Source: Nitrogeniibacter aestuarii (lineage in GTDB: Bacteria; Pseudomonadota; Gammaproteobacteria; Burkholderiales; Rhodocyclaceae). From it: a DNA stretch of 64,000 nt. The stretch covers positions 1,612,001 to 1,676,000 of the forward strand of contig NZ_CP071321.1 of assembly GCF_017309585.1 (NCBI RefSeq). The letters are read 5' to 3'. Shown in pieces: positions 42,860 through 51,488 of this stretch (the stretch's first letter is position 1; every line of letters begins with the position of its first letter). Under the pieces are notes generated by a model. That model worked only from the letters and a program-made list of their open reading frames with translations. It had not been told where the DNA came from and made no database searches. The translations under genes and the position numbers were made by a program.

Positions 42860-43438
42860 ATGAACATGCCGGGAGAACTGCCCCGCGAATATCACTGTGA
42901 AAAGCGTGACCCGTCTAAATTCCTGTCCGATGTGCAGACGCTGCGCAAGCGTGCCCGCGAACAGATCATGGAAGGTGCCGTGACCCACGATTACGGTATC
43001 GACCCTGCTCAAGCCATCTCTGTCCTCAACGCCGCGCTGGCGACGGAACTGGTGTGCGTGATGCGGTATCGCCAGCACTACTACGTGGCCAAGGGGATTC
43101 ATGCCGAGCCGGTGGCCAATGAATTCCTGACCCACTCGAACGAAGAACTGGGTCATGTGGACCAGCTCGCCAAACGCATCGTCCAGTTGGGCGGTACGCC
43201 GGATATGGACCCCGCGAATCTGACGGCGCGTGCGCACGCGGAGTATGTCGAAGCGCCTTCGCTGATTGAAATGATCCGCGAGAACCTGGTTGCTGAGCGC
43301 ATCGCGGTCGAAAGCTATCGCGAAATGATCAGTTTCTTTGGTGACAAGGACCCGACGACCCGGACCATGCTCGAGGGCATCCTCGCCATGGAAGAAGAGC
43401 ACGCTGACGAGTTGGCAGATCTGCTCGAAGACGACTGA
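42860..43438 (+). CDS. Ferritin-like (bacterioferritin/Dps-related) protein
   Basis: A 192-aa four-helix ferritin-like protein. The diiron-type residues appear in LNAALATELVCVMRYRQHYY, EFLTHSNEELGHVDQLAKRI and LVAERIAVESYREMI ... AMEEEHADELADLL, giving the repeated E and ExxH pattern. It probably stores iron or detoxifies peroxide. ATG 42860 has AAGGAG upstream; earlier in-frame codons are intergenic. An efficient terminator follows. It could be labelled bacterioferritin, but no haem-ligand Met is identifiable with confidence. Confidence 0.9.
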   Translation: MNMPGELPREYHCEKRDPSKFLSDVQTLRKRAREQIMEGAVTHDYGIDPAQAISVLNAALATELVCVMRYRQHYYVAKGIHAEPVANEFLTHSNEELGHVDQLAKRIVQLGGTPDMDPANLTARAHAEYVEAPSLIEMIRENLVAERIAVESYREMISFFGDKDPTTRTMLEGILAMEEEHADELADLLEDD

Positions 43439-43738
43439 AACACCTATCACCGATTGTCTCCCCCGACCAGGTGTTATTGCCCCGGCTTGCCGGGGCTTTT
43501 TTTTGCCTGAATCAGGTGTCGGTGGTCAGGCGATCAAGGTCGGGCAGGTGGCGGTTCCCGAGCAGAAGTATCGGCATGCCATCTGTGTATCGCTTTGGTG
43601 CTCGGGGGGCTGAAGTCGTTGCCATGGCTTTGGGTGCCTTGCTGCAACGCGTTGTAACAAGCGTGGCTCAACTTGCCTGATTTTTCTCCGTATATAAGCA
43701 AAGTACCAACTTCTAACCGAATGAAATAAGGCGCGTTC
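43439..43738 (+). other. Intergenic region between ferritin-like and chemoreceptor genes
   Basis: A 300-bp gap. It contains the ferritin terminator (43479-43504) and A/T-rich sequence (TATATAAG at about 43692) just before the chemoreceptor gene that may belong to its promoter. Short frames here look non-coding. Confidence 0.4.
43479..43504 (+). terminator. Terminator of the ferritin-like gene
   Basis: GCCCCGGC (43479-43486) pairs with GCCGGGGC (43489-43496), followed by eight T (43497-43504). Confidence 0.93.
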
Positions 43739-45370
43739 ATGTTCTCAGGGCTCAAGCTCACTCGAAAACTCCTTCTCCTGGCCTGCATCGGTCTGCTTGC
43801 TCTGGCCCTGGTGGCATTCGGGGCCATGCGCACGCTTGACGACGCGCTTACCAGCGAACGCCGTGCCGGGATCGAGCGATTGACCGAATCCGTGTTTGCC
43901 ATCGTGGGTCACTACCAGCAGCTGGCCGCCGATGGGGTCCTTGACACCGCCGAGGCTCAGGCGGCAGCGAAAGCGGCCGTACGGGCAGTGCGCTATGGCG
44001 ACGACGACTATTTCTGGATTCATGATCGACAGTTGCGCATGGTGATGCATCCAATCAAGCCGGACCTGGAGGGGCAGGCGCTTGATGACCTGGCCGACTC
44101 CAATGGCACGTTCATCTTCCGGGAGATGAACAAGGTGGTGGCAGGGCAGGGCGCCGGCTTCGTCGATTACACCTGGCCCAAGCCGGGTGAGGCCAACCCA
44201 CAGCCGAAAATCTCCTATGTGATGAGCTTCGAGCCCTGGGGCTGGGTCGTGGGCACGGGCGTATACGTCAGCGACCTCCACGCGTCATTCTGGGCAGCAG
44301 CCTCGCAGGCGATTGCCATGGTGGTGGCCGGATTCGTGGTGGTGCTTCTCGGGTCCTGGTGGGTGGGGCGCAGCATTCTGGCCTCCCTGGGCGCCGAGCC
44401 TTCAGTTCTGGCGCATATGGTCGAACGCATCGCTGGCGGTGATCTGAGCGATGATGCTGCGTCGGCCACCAGCAAGCCCGGCAGTGTGGTCGCGTCCATC
44501 GCCCGCATGCAGCATGACCTTCGCGGCATGATTTCGGCCGTCCGCGCACAGGCGCTGCAGATCACCACGTCTGCCGCGACCCTGTCCCGGGCGTCGAGTA
44601 CGGTCCGTGAAGCGGCCAGTGGCCAGTCAGAGGCGGCGGCGGCGACGGCATCGGCGGTCGAGGAAATCGCGGCCAGTGCCGCGTGCGTGGCGACCAATAC
44701 CGAGGCCTCGCGTGACAATTCAGCGCGTACCGCGGAGGCCGCCAAGGAAGGAGAGCGCCAGTCCAGCGTGGCTTCGGAGAGCATAGCCAATGTGGCGGAT
44801 ACGGTGGGCCACGCGGCCGCGCAGATTCAGATTCTCAAGCAGCGGTCGAGCGAAATCGGCTCCATTGCCCAGGTGATTCGGGAGATTGCCGACCAGACCA
44901 ATCTGCTGGCCCTCAATGCGGCCATCGAGGCGGCACGGGCCGGGGAGCAGGGGCGCGGCTTTGCTGTCGTGGCCGACGAGGTGCGGTCGCTGGCCGAACG
45001 CACCGGCGAGGCGACGGCCAAGATTTCGCATGTGATCGAAGCCGTTCAGCAGGAAACCAACTCGGCTGTCGAGCAGATCGAGGCCATCACACCCAAGGTC
45101 CGGGCCGGCAGCGAACTGGCTGAACAGGCGGCCCAGTCGTTGCGGGCCATTCAGCGCAGTGCGCATGAAACCCAGAGCCGGGTCAGCGACGTGGCCAGTT
45201 CGATGCGTGAGTTGTCACTCGGGGCCGAGGAGATCACGCGCAACATGAGTTCGATCACGCGGATGTCTGAACAGAGCGAGGCGGCCATCGACCAGAATAC
45301 GGCCGTCACCCGCGATCTGGAGAGTACGGCAAGTGAGCTGACCCGACTGATCGATCGTTTCCGGATCTGA
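43739..45370 (+). CDS. Methyl-accepting chemotaxis protein with Cache sensor
   Basis: A 543-aa chemoreceptor. Helix one (about 8-30) is followed by a periplasmic single Cache domain (about 35-180; RYGDDDYFWIHDRQLRMVMH and EPWGWVVGTGVYVSDL are typical of sCache_2). Helix two is at about 187-208, then a HAMP domain and the signalling hairpin, whose tip reads IREIADQTNLLALNAAIEAA then RAGEQGRGFAVVADEVRSLA. No C-terminal CheR-binding pentapeptide is present. The ligand is unknown; sCache_2 receptors often bind small organic acids. Confidence 0.93.
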   Translation: MFSGLKLTRKLLLLACIGLLALALVAFGAMRTLDDALTSERRAGIERLTESVFAIVGHYQQLAADGVLDTAEAQAAAKAAVRAVRYGDDDYFWIHDRQLRMVMHPIKPDLEGQALDDLADSNGTFIFREMNKVVAGQGAGFVDYTWPKPGEANPQPKISYVMSFEPWGWVVGTGVYVSDLHASFWAAASQAIAMVVAGFVVVLLGSWWVGRSILASLGAEPSVLAHMVERIAGGDLSDDAASATSKPGSVVASIARMQHDLRGMISAVRAQALQITTSAATLSRASSTVREAASGQSEAAAATASAVEEIAASAACVATNTEASRDNSARTAEAAKEGERQSSVASESIANVADTVGHAAAQIQILKQRSSEIGSIAQVIREIADQTNLLALNAAIEAARAGEQGRGFAVVADEVRSLAERTGEATAKISHVIEAVQQETNSAVEQIEAITPKVRAGSELAEQAAQSLRAIQRSAHETQSRVSDVASSMRELSLGAEEITRNMSSITRMSEQSEAAIDQNTAVTRDLESTASELTRLIDRFRI

Positions 45371-45391
45371 GGCATTCCCTCTTCAGCACGA

Positions 45392-45417
45392 AAAAGCCAC
45401 CCTGCGGGGTGGCTTTT
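45392..45417. terminator. Bidirectional terminator between chemoreceptor and ycgR-like gene
   Basis: AAAAGCCACCC (45392-45402) pairs with GGGTGGCTTTT (45407-45417) around TGCG; it serves both convergent genes. Confidence 0.92.
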
Positions 45418-45433
45418 GCTTGGGTGCAAGCGA

Positions 45434-46207
45434 TCAGAGGCCGCGTTCGCGAGCGCTGCGTTCGCGTTCGACGTTGAGGATGTACTTGTGAATCACCGAG
45501 GCGACCTTGTCGGTGAGGTCCACGAACTCGCAGCCGGCGCGCAGCATGCTGATGCCGTTGCGGTTGGTCACGCGGAAGACGTTGCAGATGCGGAGCCGTG
45601 CGGTCACGACGCCGGCGTCGGGCAGCTGGATCTGGCAGTCGACGAACTCGGTGTCGGGTTTGAATTCCACCCCTTCCGGCGGCACGACGATGGCCACGCC
45701 ACCCCCGGAGATGTCGAGCACGCGGGCTTCGAAGGTGTTCACCCGTCCGTTCTCGCCGGGCACCGGAATCTGGCACGTGAGTGAGTGCGACACCGGCGCG
45801 GTCAGCCGGAAGTATTCACGCCGTTGCAGACGCAGCAGACGGTCCGGCAGGTTGGCTTCGAGTGCCGGTCGGCCTTCGTGGGTCGTGACGTCCACGCCGT
45901 CGAGCGGAAACTGGATCTTGACGCTGTCCACCTGCGTGATGCAGATCAGCTCTTCGGCCAGTTCGGCCTTCTTCAGCTGGACGTCGTTGGGCGGTGCGTC
46001 GAGGATGACGTCGTTGCCGCGCACATCCAGAATGGTGGTCATCAGGAAGTCGCGCGAGCCATCGAGGTAGGCGGTCACATTGGCGCGCTTGCGAATGAGG
46101 TTGCGCAGAACACCTTCAATCTCGGTCGCGTCCCGCATCAGGTAGCGGGCAAAATCGTCCGACTGCAGCAACTCGAATTTGAGTGACGGGTTGTCTTTCT
46201 GGGTCAT
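45434..46207 (-). CDS. Flagellar brake protein, YcgR-type with PilZ domain
   Basis: Binds cyclic-di-GMP and slows the flagellar motor. The 257-aa protein has an N-terminal YcgR domain (about 1-120; LMTTILDVRGNDVILDAPPN) and a PilZ domain (about 122-245) with RLQRREYFRL supplying the RxxxR ligand-binding motif and VLDISGGGVAIV the D-x-S-x-x-G motif. Both key motifs are intact. It lies at the edge of the late flagellar genes, which supports the role. Confidence 0.92.
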   Translation of the reverse strand: MTQKDNPSLKFELLQSDDFARYLMRDATEIEGVLRNLIRKRANVTAYLDGSRDFLMTTILDVRGNDVILDAPPNDVQLKKAELAEELICITQVDSVKIQFPLDGVDVTTHEGRPALEANLPDRLLRLQRREYFRLTAPVSHSLTCQIPVPGENGRVNTFEARVLDISGGGVAIVVPPEGVEFKPDTEFVDCQIQLPDAGVVTARLRICNVFRVTNRNGISMLRAGCEFVDLTDKVASVIHKYILNVERERSARERGL

Positions 46208-46277
46208 GCCGTTGGCGTTGGGTAGTTCAGTGGGGTGAGCTTAACGCATCCATCGCGTGGTCGCAGTGACAAGTGCG

Positions 46278-46577
46278 TCACTTTTCATCGAGTGTGCCGC
46301 GCTCCGTCTTGTACAGCCAGGCGAGCAGTTCGGCCACGGCAATGTAGAGCTGTGGCGGGATGCGTTCGTCCAGGTCCACCTGCATGAGCAGCGCCACCAT
46401 TTCCGGCGATTCGTGAACATAGACACCGGCCTCCCGGGCGCGGGCAATGATTTCCTTGGCAATCAGTCCCTTGCCCTTGGCGACCACGCGCGGCGCTGCA
46501 TCGCCGGCCGAATAGGCCAGTGCAACGGCTTCGGCGCGCGGATCGTCCGCGGTGTCAGGTGTCGCTTCGGCCATCAC
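46278..46577 (-). CDS. FlhB C-terminal-domain homologue
   Basis: A 99-aa protein resembling only the cytoplasmic C-terminal domain of the flagellar export protein FlhB (FhlB/EscU family). The line AVALAYSAGDAAPRVVAKGK through AREAGVYVHESPEMVALLMQ matches FlhB after its cleavage site. The autocleavage NPTH motif itself and the membrane part are absent. The start overlaps the fliK 3' end by 23 bp. Such orphan domains beside fliK are thought to affect the export switch; here this is inference. Confidence 0.88.
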   Translation of the reverse strand: MMAEATPDTADDPRAEAVALAYSAGDAAPRVVAKGKGLIAKEIIARAREAGVYVHESPEMVALLMQVDLDERIPPQLYIAVAELLAWLYKTERGTLDEK

Positions 46578-47820
46578 GCAGGCTCACATGCAGGTTCTTG
46601 AGCGGCACGTTGGCCGCCTCCAGGGCGCTGGCCAGCTCGCCGCGCGCCTGATTCAGAGCGCGCACCGATGCCGATTCATCGGCCGTCATGCGCACGCGAA
46701 TGCCCGTCCGGTCGAGTTCGAGCCGGGCTTCGACGCCGCCTAGGGCCGGCAGTGTCAGGCGCAGGGTGGTTCTCCAGGCCGCGTTGTCTTCCGGGTCGTC
46801 ACGGCCGTCGTCAGGATCTTCGATCTCGATTTCCACGTCCTGGCCCGGCCACGCCTGACCCTGCCAGACGTAGTGATGGGTGGCCAGCGCGTCGAGTTGC
46901 TGGTGCATCACCGGGAGCAGCCGCTCGGCCGCGCTCGACCGCGCCGCGGATGCGCCTGCGGCCGCCTGCGCCTGAGCGGATTTGTCCGCGCCGCCTGCCG
47001 CCTGTGCGGCTTCCTCGGCCATCTGTGCCGCGATCCATTCGATGGCGCCACGACTAGCGGGGGCGCCCACCGGGTTCGGGGCCTGCGCGATGCCGGTGGC
47101 TGTGCCGGCTTTGGTCGAGGCGGCATCGCCTTGTGGCGCAACCGCCGATTGACCGGGGAGCGGTGATTGCTGCTGCGCGGCGGGGGGCAGGGGCCCCTGG
47201 CCTTGCAACAACGGTGATTGCTGCCCCTGCGGCTGCCTCAACAAACTGGCCAGGTCGGTTTTTCCCGACAGCCATCGTGCTTGTTGTGCCTCGTAGAACA
47301 GCCCGCTTTCATCGATGGCCTGTTTGATCGAACTGGCCAGCGCACGTGCTTGTGGCGGGGTGTTCTGATTGACGTTGGCCAGGGGTTGCCCGCCCGCCAA
47401 CGCGGCAGGCTTGGGGGCGGGTTGGCCCGTGAGCAGAAAGCTGATGAGCTGACCGGTGTGGCTCAGGGCGGGGCGGGCGCCCCCCTGGGCCGCCGATTGG
47501 GCGGCTGCGCCTGCGGTGTCCGCCGTATGGGCGAGCACGGCGCGGGGCGTCTGGCGCGCGACCACGAGTTCGAGCGTGTCGCCGGGGCGTGCATTCTGCG
47601 GGAGCGCGAGTTTGATGGTCTTGCCATCGACGAGGCCTTCGAACGTCCCGTCCGGCAAGGCCTTCTGGATCTGGGCGGTCAGGCGGTCGCCGGGCCGGTA
47701 ATCGGGCAAATCGGCCGGAATCGGCCGCACGCCCTTGAGCTCGGCCAGCGGAGGATCGGTATCGAAGAAACTGGCTTCGGTCAGTAGTCTGAGCCGTGCC
47801 GCAAGATCGCCTGGAATCAT
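46555..47820 (-). CDS. fliK: Flagellar hook-length control protein FliK
   Basis: Secreted ruler that sets hook length and, through FlhB, switches export to filament subunits. The 421-aa protein has a long Gln/Ala/Pro-rich central region (about 120-290), typical of FliK, and a conserved C-terminal Flg_hook domain (about 330-415; LRLTLPALGGVEARLELDRT). Pairing with an FlhB-like domain gene is consistent. It may be a second FliK copy, since fliK normally sits with other hook-basal-body genes that are not in this window. Confidence 0.85.
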   Translation of the reverse strand: MIPGDLAARLRLLTEASFFDTDPPLAELKGVRPIPADLPDYRPGDRLTAQIQKALPDGTFEGLVDGKTIKLALPQNARPGDTLELVVARQTPRAVLAHTADTAGAAAQSAAQGGARPALSHTGQLISFLLTGQPAPKPAALAGGQPLANVNQNTPPQARALASSIKQAIDESGLFYEAQQARWLSGKTDLASLLRQPQGQQSPLLQGQGPLPPAAQQQSPLPGQSAVAPQGDAASTKAGTATGIAQAPNPVGAPASRGAIEWIAAQMAEEAAQAAGGADKSAQAQAAAGASAARSSAAERLLPVMHQQLDALATHHYVWQGQAWPGQDVEIEIEDPDDGRDDPEDNAAWRTTLRLTLPALGGVEARLELDRTGIRVRMTADESASVRALNQARGELASALEAANVPLKNLHVSLRDGRSDT

Positions 47821-47910
47821 GCTGTTCGTTCGGTCATTGGGTCGGGAGCGGGCTTGCGCCCGGCTCGGGAATGGCGCTCGGCGATGGCCGGTTGAGAGAC
47901 GTCTCCCGAC

Positions 47911-48234
47911 TCAGCGATAGCTTTGCGCCACTTTGCGATGCATGCGCGTGGTGGACGCTTCGCCGATGAGCTCGTCCTGCATCGCCTTGATCTTCGGGGC
48001 GAATCGTTTGATTGTGTCGATGGATCGACGAATGGTCTGTACCAGCTGCTCGTGCTCGGGGATGTCGGCGAGGTGAACGTCATGGGCGCGGATTCTCGCC
48101 ATGATTTCGTCGTGTCGTGCCTGGCATTGTGCCAGTTGGTCGGCATCGCTGAGTTCGGCGGATTTCGCCATGTCGTCGAGCACCTGGGCCAGTGCCTCGT
48201 AGTCCCTCCGGATCGATGCCGTATTCATGATCAT
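47911..48234 (-). CDS. fliT: FliT-like flagellar export chaperone
   Basis: A 107-aa all-helical protein (YEALAQVLDDMAKSAELSDA, HEQLVQTIRRSIDTIKRFAP) located directly after fliS with a four-base overlap. FliT is the chaperone of the filament cap FliD. Sequence similarity alone is weak in this family; position after fliD-fliS carries the assignment. Confidence 0.75.
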   Translation of the reverse strand: MIMNTASIRRDYEALAQVLDDMAKSAELSDADQLAQCQARHDEIMARIRAHDVHLADIPEHEQLVQTIRRSIDTIKRFAPKIKAMQDELIGEASTTRMHRKVAQSYR

Positions 48235-48644
48235 GCCTTCCGGGCGGCTGCCGGATCGGTGCCCACGTCCTTCCAGGCGTCGGCCAGCTGTTCGAGCAAA
48301 CCGTAGGATTCGTCGAGCAGTGCTGCGTCATTGTTGAGGTTGGCCTTGAGGAGTTGCATGACCACATACTCGTAGAGCTCGTCCAGGTTATTGGCCAGTT
48401 CGCCGCCTTCCTTCAGGTTCAGCGCGGCTCTGAGACCACTGCCGACGATATCGATGGCCTTGTTGATCGACTGGGCCTTTTCGATGGTCTTGTTTTCCAT
48501 CATGTGGGCCTTGGCGAGTTTGATGGCCAGGAGCGCACCGTCGAACAGCATGGTGATGAGGCCATGAGGCGTCGCTTCCATCGCCTGCACCTCAATGCCT
48601 GCAGAGTGGTAGGCCGCAGTCGGGTTGTTGGTGTTCATGAGCAT
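48231..48644 (-). CDS. fliS: Flagellar export chaperone FliS
   Basis: Cytoplasmic chaperone that binds the C-terminus of flagellin before export. The 137-aa protein shows the family start AAYHSAGIEVQAMEATPHGL then ITMLFDGALLAIKLAKAHM, followed by IVGSGLRAALNLKEGGELAN and NLDELYEYVVMQLLKANLNN. It lies 42 bp after fliD. ATG 48644 with GGGG upstream is used; ATG 48638 is an alternative. Confidence 0.94.
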   Translation of the reverse strand: MLMNTNNPTAAYHSAGIEVQAMEATPHGLITMLFDGALLAIKLAKAHMMENKTIEKAQSINKAIDIVGSGLRAALNLKEGGELANNLDELYEYVVMQLLKANLNNDAALLDESYGLLEQLADAWKDVGTDPAAARKA

Positions 48645-48686
48645 GTCGGTGATTCCCCGTCAGTGGTTCAGTCGGTGCGTCTGTGG

Positions 48687-50036
48687 TCAGGACGAACTCG
48701 AGCCAGGCAGGCTGGACAGTTGTTGTGAGAGGTAGGTGCTGGTCGTGGTCAGGCTCGCCATCAAGGTGTCGAGCGCGGTGAATTGGGCGCGCAGGCGGGC
48801 TTCGGTCAGATCGAGCTGTCGCTGGATCCGGTCGCGCTGGCCTTCGATGCCGGACATGGACGATTCGATGCCGGTCACGCGGCTGTCGAGCAGTCCGTCG
48901 GTGTCGGTAAAGGCGCTGGCCATGTCGTCGAAGGCCGTGCCATAGGCGCCGAGTGCGCCGACCACGCCGTTGAAGTCGGAAGCGACCGCGTCTTCAAGCT
49001 TGCTTTTGTTCAGGGTCAGCGTGCCATCCTGCGTCAGCTCGATGCCCATCGAATAAAGGTATTCGAAGGCGCTTCCCGAGAGGCTGGACGGCGGCTGTCC
49101 GATGGCATCGCGCATGCGCCCGAGCAGGGTGCGCATGGTCGAATCACCATTGAGGGGCTCGCCTTCCTTCGTCTCCGAGTTGTAGGCCGTTTTCGACCCG
49201 ATTTCCGTCTTGAGGGCGTTGTAGGCGTCGACAAAGGCTTGGGCCGAATCGGCGATGCCCGAGGTGTCGCGGGCGACATCCAGTGTGCTCGTGCCCAGGG
49301 CCTTGGCCGAAATGGTCACGTTCGGAATCGCCGAGGTGATCTGGTTGCTTTGCGAGGTGACGGTCTCGCCTTCGACCTGGATGATCGAATTGGCCGCCGC
49401 GACCGCATTCGGGTTGGCGCCATCGAAGGTGCCCAGGCTGGTGAGGTTCGCGTCGCCACTGGTGACCGACAGGGTGAAGGCATTGTCGGTGCCGGTCTCG
49501 CGCGAGGTGAGCACCAGGCGGCTGCCCGAATCGCCGTTGACGATCGTTGCGCGCACGCCGATGTCGGCGTCGTTGATGTCGTTGGCAATATCCTGCAGCG
49601 AGTTGCCGGTGCTGGAAATGGTGACATCCTGGGTGGTGCCGTTGATGTTGAAACTCAAGGTGCCGGAGCCGAAGGTGTCGGTGCTGCCATACAGCGAGGA
49701 GAACGACTTCTGCGCGGCGGCCAGCTGCTGCACGTTGACGCTGTAGCTGCCTTCGCGCGCAAAGGTGCCCGCCGTGGCAGACATGACGTCAGCGTCGCCG
49801 GCCGTGGCCTGATAGGCGGCCAGTGCGTTCGGATCGCCCAGCGTCTTGGCGGAAGACTGCAGATCGGCCAGCCGGCTGCGGATGGTTCCCAGGGCCGAGA
49901 TCTGCGCCGAGAAGGCGCTTTCCTTGGCATTGAGCAGCGTCAGCGGACGTCGCTCAAGCGCCATCAGCTGTGTGACAAGGCTGTTGGAATCGATGCCTGA
50001 GCCGATTCCCAGCGAAGAAATGGTTCCGGTGGCCAT
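48687..50036 (-). CDS. fliD: Flagellar filament cap protein FliD
   Basis: Forms the cap under which flagellin polymerises. The 449-aa protein has the N-terminal FliD domain (SLGIGSGIDSNSLVTQLMAL) and C-terminal D0/D1-like coiled coil (GIESSMSGIEGQRDRIQRQL, FTALDTLMASLTTTSTYLSQ). A central stretch is rich in Ser, Thr and Asn. A flaG gene lies 10 bp upstream. Confidence 0.95.
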   Translation of the reverse strand: MATGTISSLGIGSGIDSNSLVTQLMALERRPLTLLNAKESAFSAQISALGTIRSRLADLQSSAKTLGDPNALAAYQATAGDADVMSATAGTFAREGSYSVNVQQLAAAQKSFSSLYGSTDTFGSGTLSFNINGTTQDVTISSTGNSLQDIANDINDADIGVRATIVNGDSGSRLVLTSRETGTDNAFTLSVTSGDANLTSLGTFDGANPNAVAAANSIIQVEGETVTSQSNQITSAIPNVTISAKALGTSTLDVARDTSGIADSAQAFVDAYNALKTEIGSKTAYNSETKEGEPLNGDSTMRTLLGRMRDAIGQPPSSLSGSAFEYLYSMGIELTQDGTLTLNKSKLEDAVASDFNGVVGALGAYGTAFDDMASAFTDTDGLLDSRVTGIESSMSGIEGQRDRIQRQLDLTEARLRAQFTALDTLMASLTTTSTYLSQQLSSLPGSSSS

Positions 50037-50046
50037 GACGACCTCC

Positions 50047-50499
50047 TTAAGCCTTTTGCTCTAACAGCAGACCGGCCCGGATGGATTCGATCTGCTCGCT
50101 CAGTGCATCGGCGATTTTCAGAAACTCTTCCGATGGAATCTGACGGATGACTTCATCGGACTTGCTATCGATGATGCGCACCACAACCGCATCGTTGCCG
50201 TCGTGCAGCGAGAACGCGATGTCTCGTGCCTGCGAGGGCAGCGCGCTTTGCGCACGGTCGAGGGCCTCTTTCAGCTTCTCGGGGTCGAACCCCTGTTTGT
50301 TGGACTCTTCGGCGGCGGCTGCGTTCGCTTCAGCTTCGGCGGCGCGTGCTTCTGCGCGTGCTTCCCGGGCGGCCACATCGGGCGAGATCTCCGACGGCGC
50401 CATCGCAGCGTCGCGCTGCCGCACGGTGGCGGCCCCCGATGCCTGCGCCGCAGAACTCACGATCTGCGGGCTGGTGATGGAAGTCGATTGGATAGCCAT
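50047..50499 (-). CDS. flaG: FlaG family protein
   Basis: A 150-aa protein with the FlaG domain at its C-terminus (IAFSLHDGNDAVVVRIIDSK followed by SDEVIRQIPSEEFLKIADAL), preceded by an Ala/Glu-rich helix (about 45-75). FlaG influences filament length in other bacteria. It lies between fliC and fliD, the usual place. Confidence 0.92.
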   Translation of the reverse strand: MAIQSTSITSPQIVSSAAQASGAATVRQRDAAMAPSEISPDVAAREARAEARAAEAEANAAAAEESNKQGFDPEKLKEALDRAQSALPSQARDIAFSLHDGNDAVVVRIIDSKSDEVIRQIPSEEFLKIADALSEQIESIRAGLLLEQKA

Positions 50500-50591
50500 C
50501 TCTTACTCCTGTCCCAACGCTCCGGGGGGCAATTTCGCCGCCCCGGGTCGAATGTGCCGGCAGCACTTGCCGGTGATGCCGCCGCACGGCC

Positions 50592-51383
50592 TTAGCCGAG
50601 CAGCGACAGTACGTTTTGCGGCACGGCGTTCGCCTGAGCCACCATTGCAGTTCCCGATTGCTGCAGGATCTGGGAGCGGGTCAGGTTGGCCGTTTCCGCG
50701 GCAAAATCGGCATCCATGATTCGGCTGCGGGCGGCGTACTGGTTTTCGCGTGCCGTCTCGAGCTGCTGGATGGTGAAAGTCAGACGTCCCATCACACCGC
50801 CGATGGTGGCGCGGTTCGATGCGATCGTGTTCAGCGCGGTATCGATGGCCGTGATGGCCGTGGCTGCGCCGGCAGAGGTCGCAATGGAACCGCCGGGGGC
50901 CGCCGTGCTGGCAAAGGTTGCGTTGATCGAGTCGCCTGCGGCGGCGCCGACCTGGAAGCTGAAGGTGCTGAACACCGAGGTGTTGTTCAGCTTGGCCGCG
51001 CCTTGCAGACGGGTCAGTTCGGCATCGAGCTGGGCGTATTCCGAGTTCAGATAGCCGCGCTCGGTATCCGAGATCGTGCCGTTCAATGACTGGACAGCCA
51101 GTTCGCGCATGCGCTGAAGCATGTCGGCGGAAGTGCCCAGGGCGCCATCGGCGGTCTGGGCGAAGGAAATGCCATCAGAGGCGTTGCGCATGGCGACGGT
51201 GAGGCCACGGGCATCGGCTTCCATTCGCTGAGCAACCGCGAGACCGGCTGCATCGTCCCGGGCGCTATTGACGCGCAAACCGGAGGACAGGCGTTGCAGT
51301 GAGGTGGCCAGGCCGTCCTGACTGCGGTTGAGGTTACGCTGGGCGTTCAGTGAATAGATGTTGGTGTTGATGATCTGAGGCAT
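50592..51383 (-). CDS. fliC: Flagellin (copy closer to flaG)
   Basis: Filament subunit of only 263 aa, consisting almost entirely of the conserved D0/D1 helices: IINTNIYSLNAQRNLNRSQD and LQRLSSGLRVNSARDDAAGL at the N-terminus, and ENQYAARSRIMDADFAAETA and QQSGTAMVAQANAVPQNVLS at the C-terminus. Between them is a short Ser/Thr/Ala-rich region (about 145-185). It is highly similar to the upstream copy, from which it is separated by 105 bp containing a hairpin. CAGGAG precedes the ATG. Confidence 0.95.
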   Translation of the reverse strand: MPQIINTNIYSLNAQRNLNRSQDGLATSLQRLSSGLRVNSARDDAAGLAVAQRMEADARGLTVAMRNASDGISFAQTADGALGTSADMLQRMRELAVQSLNGTISDTERGYLNSEYAQLDAELTRLQGAAKLNNTSVFSTFSFQVGAAAGDSINATFASTAAPGGSIATSAGAATAITAIDTALNTIASNRATIGGVMGRLTFTIQQLETARENQYAARSRIMDADFAAETANLTRSQILQQSGTAMVAQANAVPQNVLSLLG

Positions 51384-51411
51384 GACGATCTCCTGTGGTC
51401 GGGCTTTTCGA

Positions 51412-51450
51412 CAGGCCGGCGTGACTGCATTTTCGTGTCACGCCGGCCTG
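51412..51450 (-). other. Hairpin between the two flagellin genes
   Basis: CAGGCCGGCGTGAC (51412-51425) and its perfect complement (51437-51450) flank an 11-base loop. There is no U-run on the minus strand, so it is better seen as an mRNA-stabilising or processing stem than a full terminator. Confidence 0.6.
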
Positions 51451-51488
51451 CTGGTTTCAGTTCGCCCGATCCACTGCGAGGGAGACCC

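Noticed and set aside
43471..43680. Short plus-strand frame between the ferritin-like and chemoreceptor genes.
   Set aside because: It begins in the ferritin terminator, lacks a ribosome site and shows no family similarity.
51412..51450. Intrinsic terminator between the flagellin genes.
   Set aside because: The stem is perfect, but no U-run follows on the transcribed strand, so I list it as a hairpin only.
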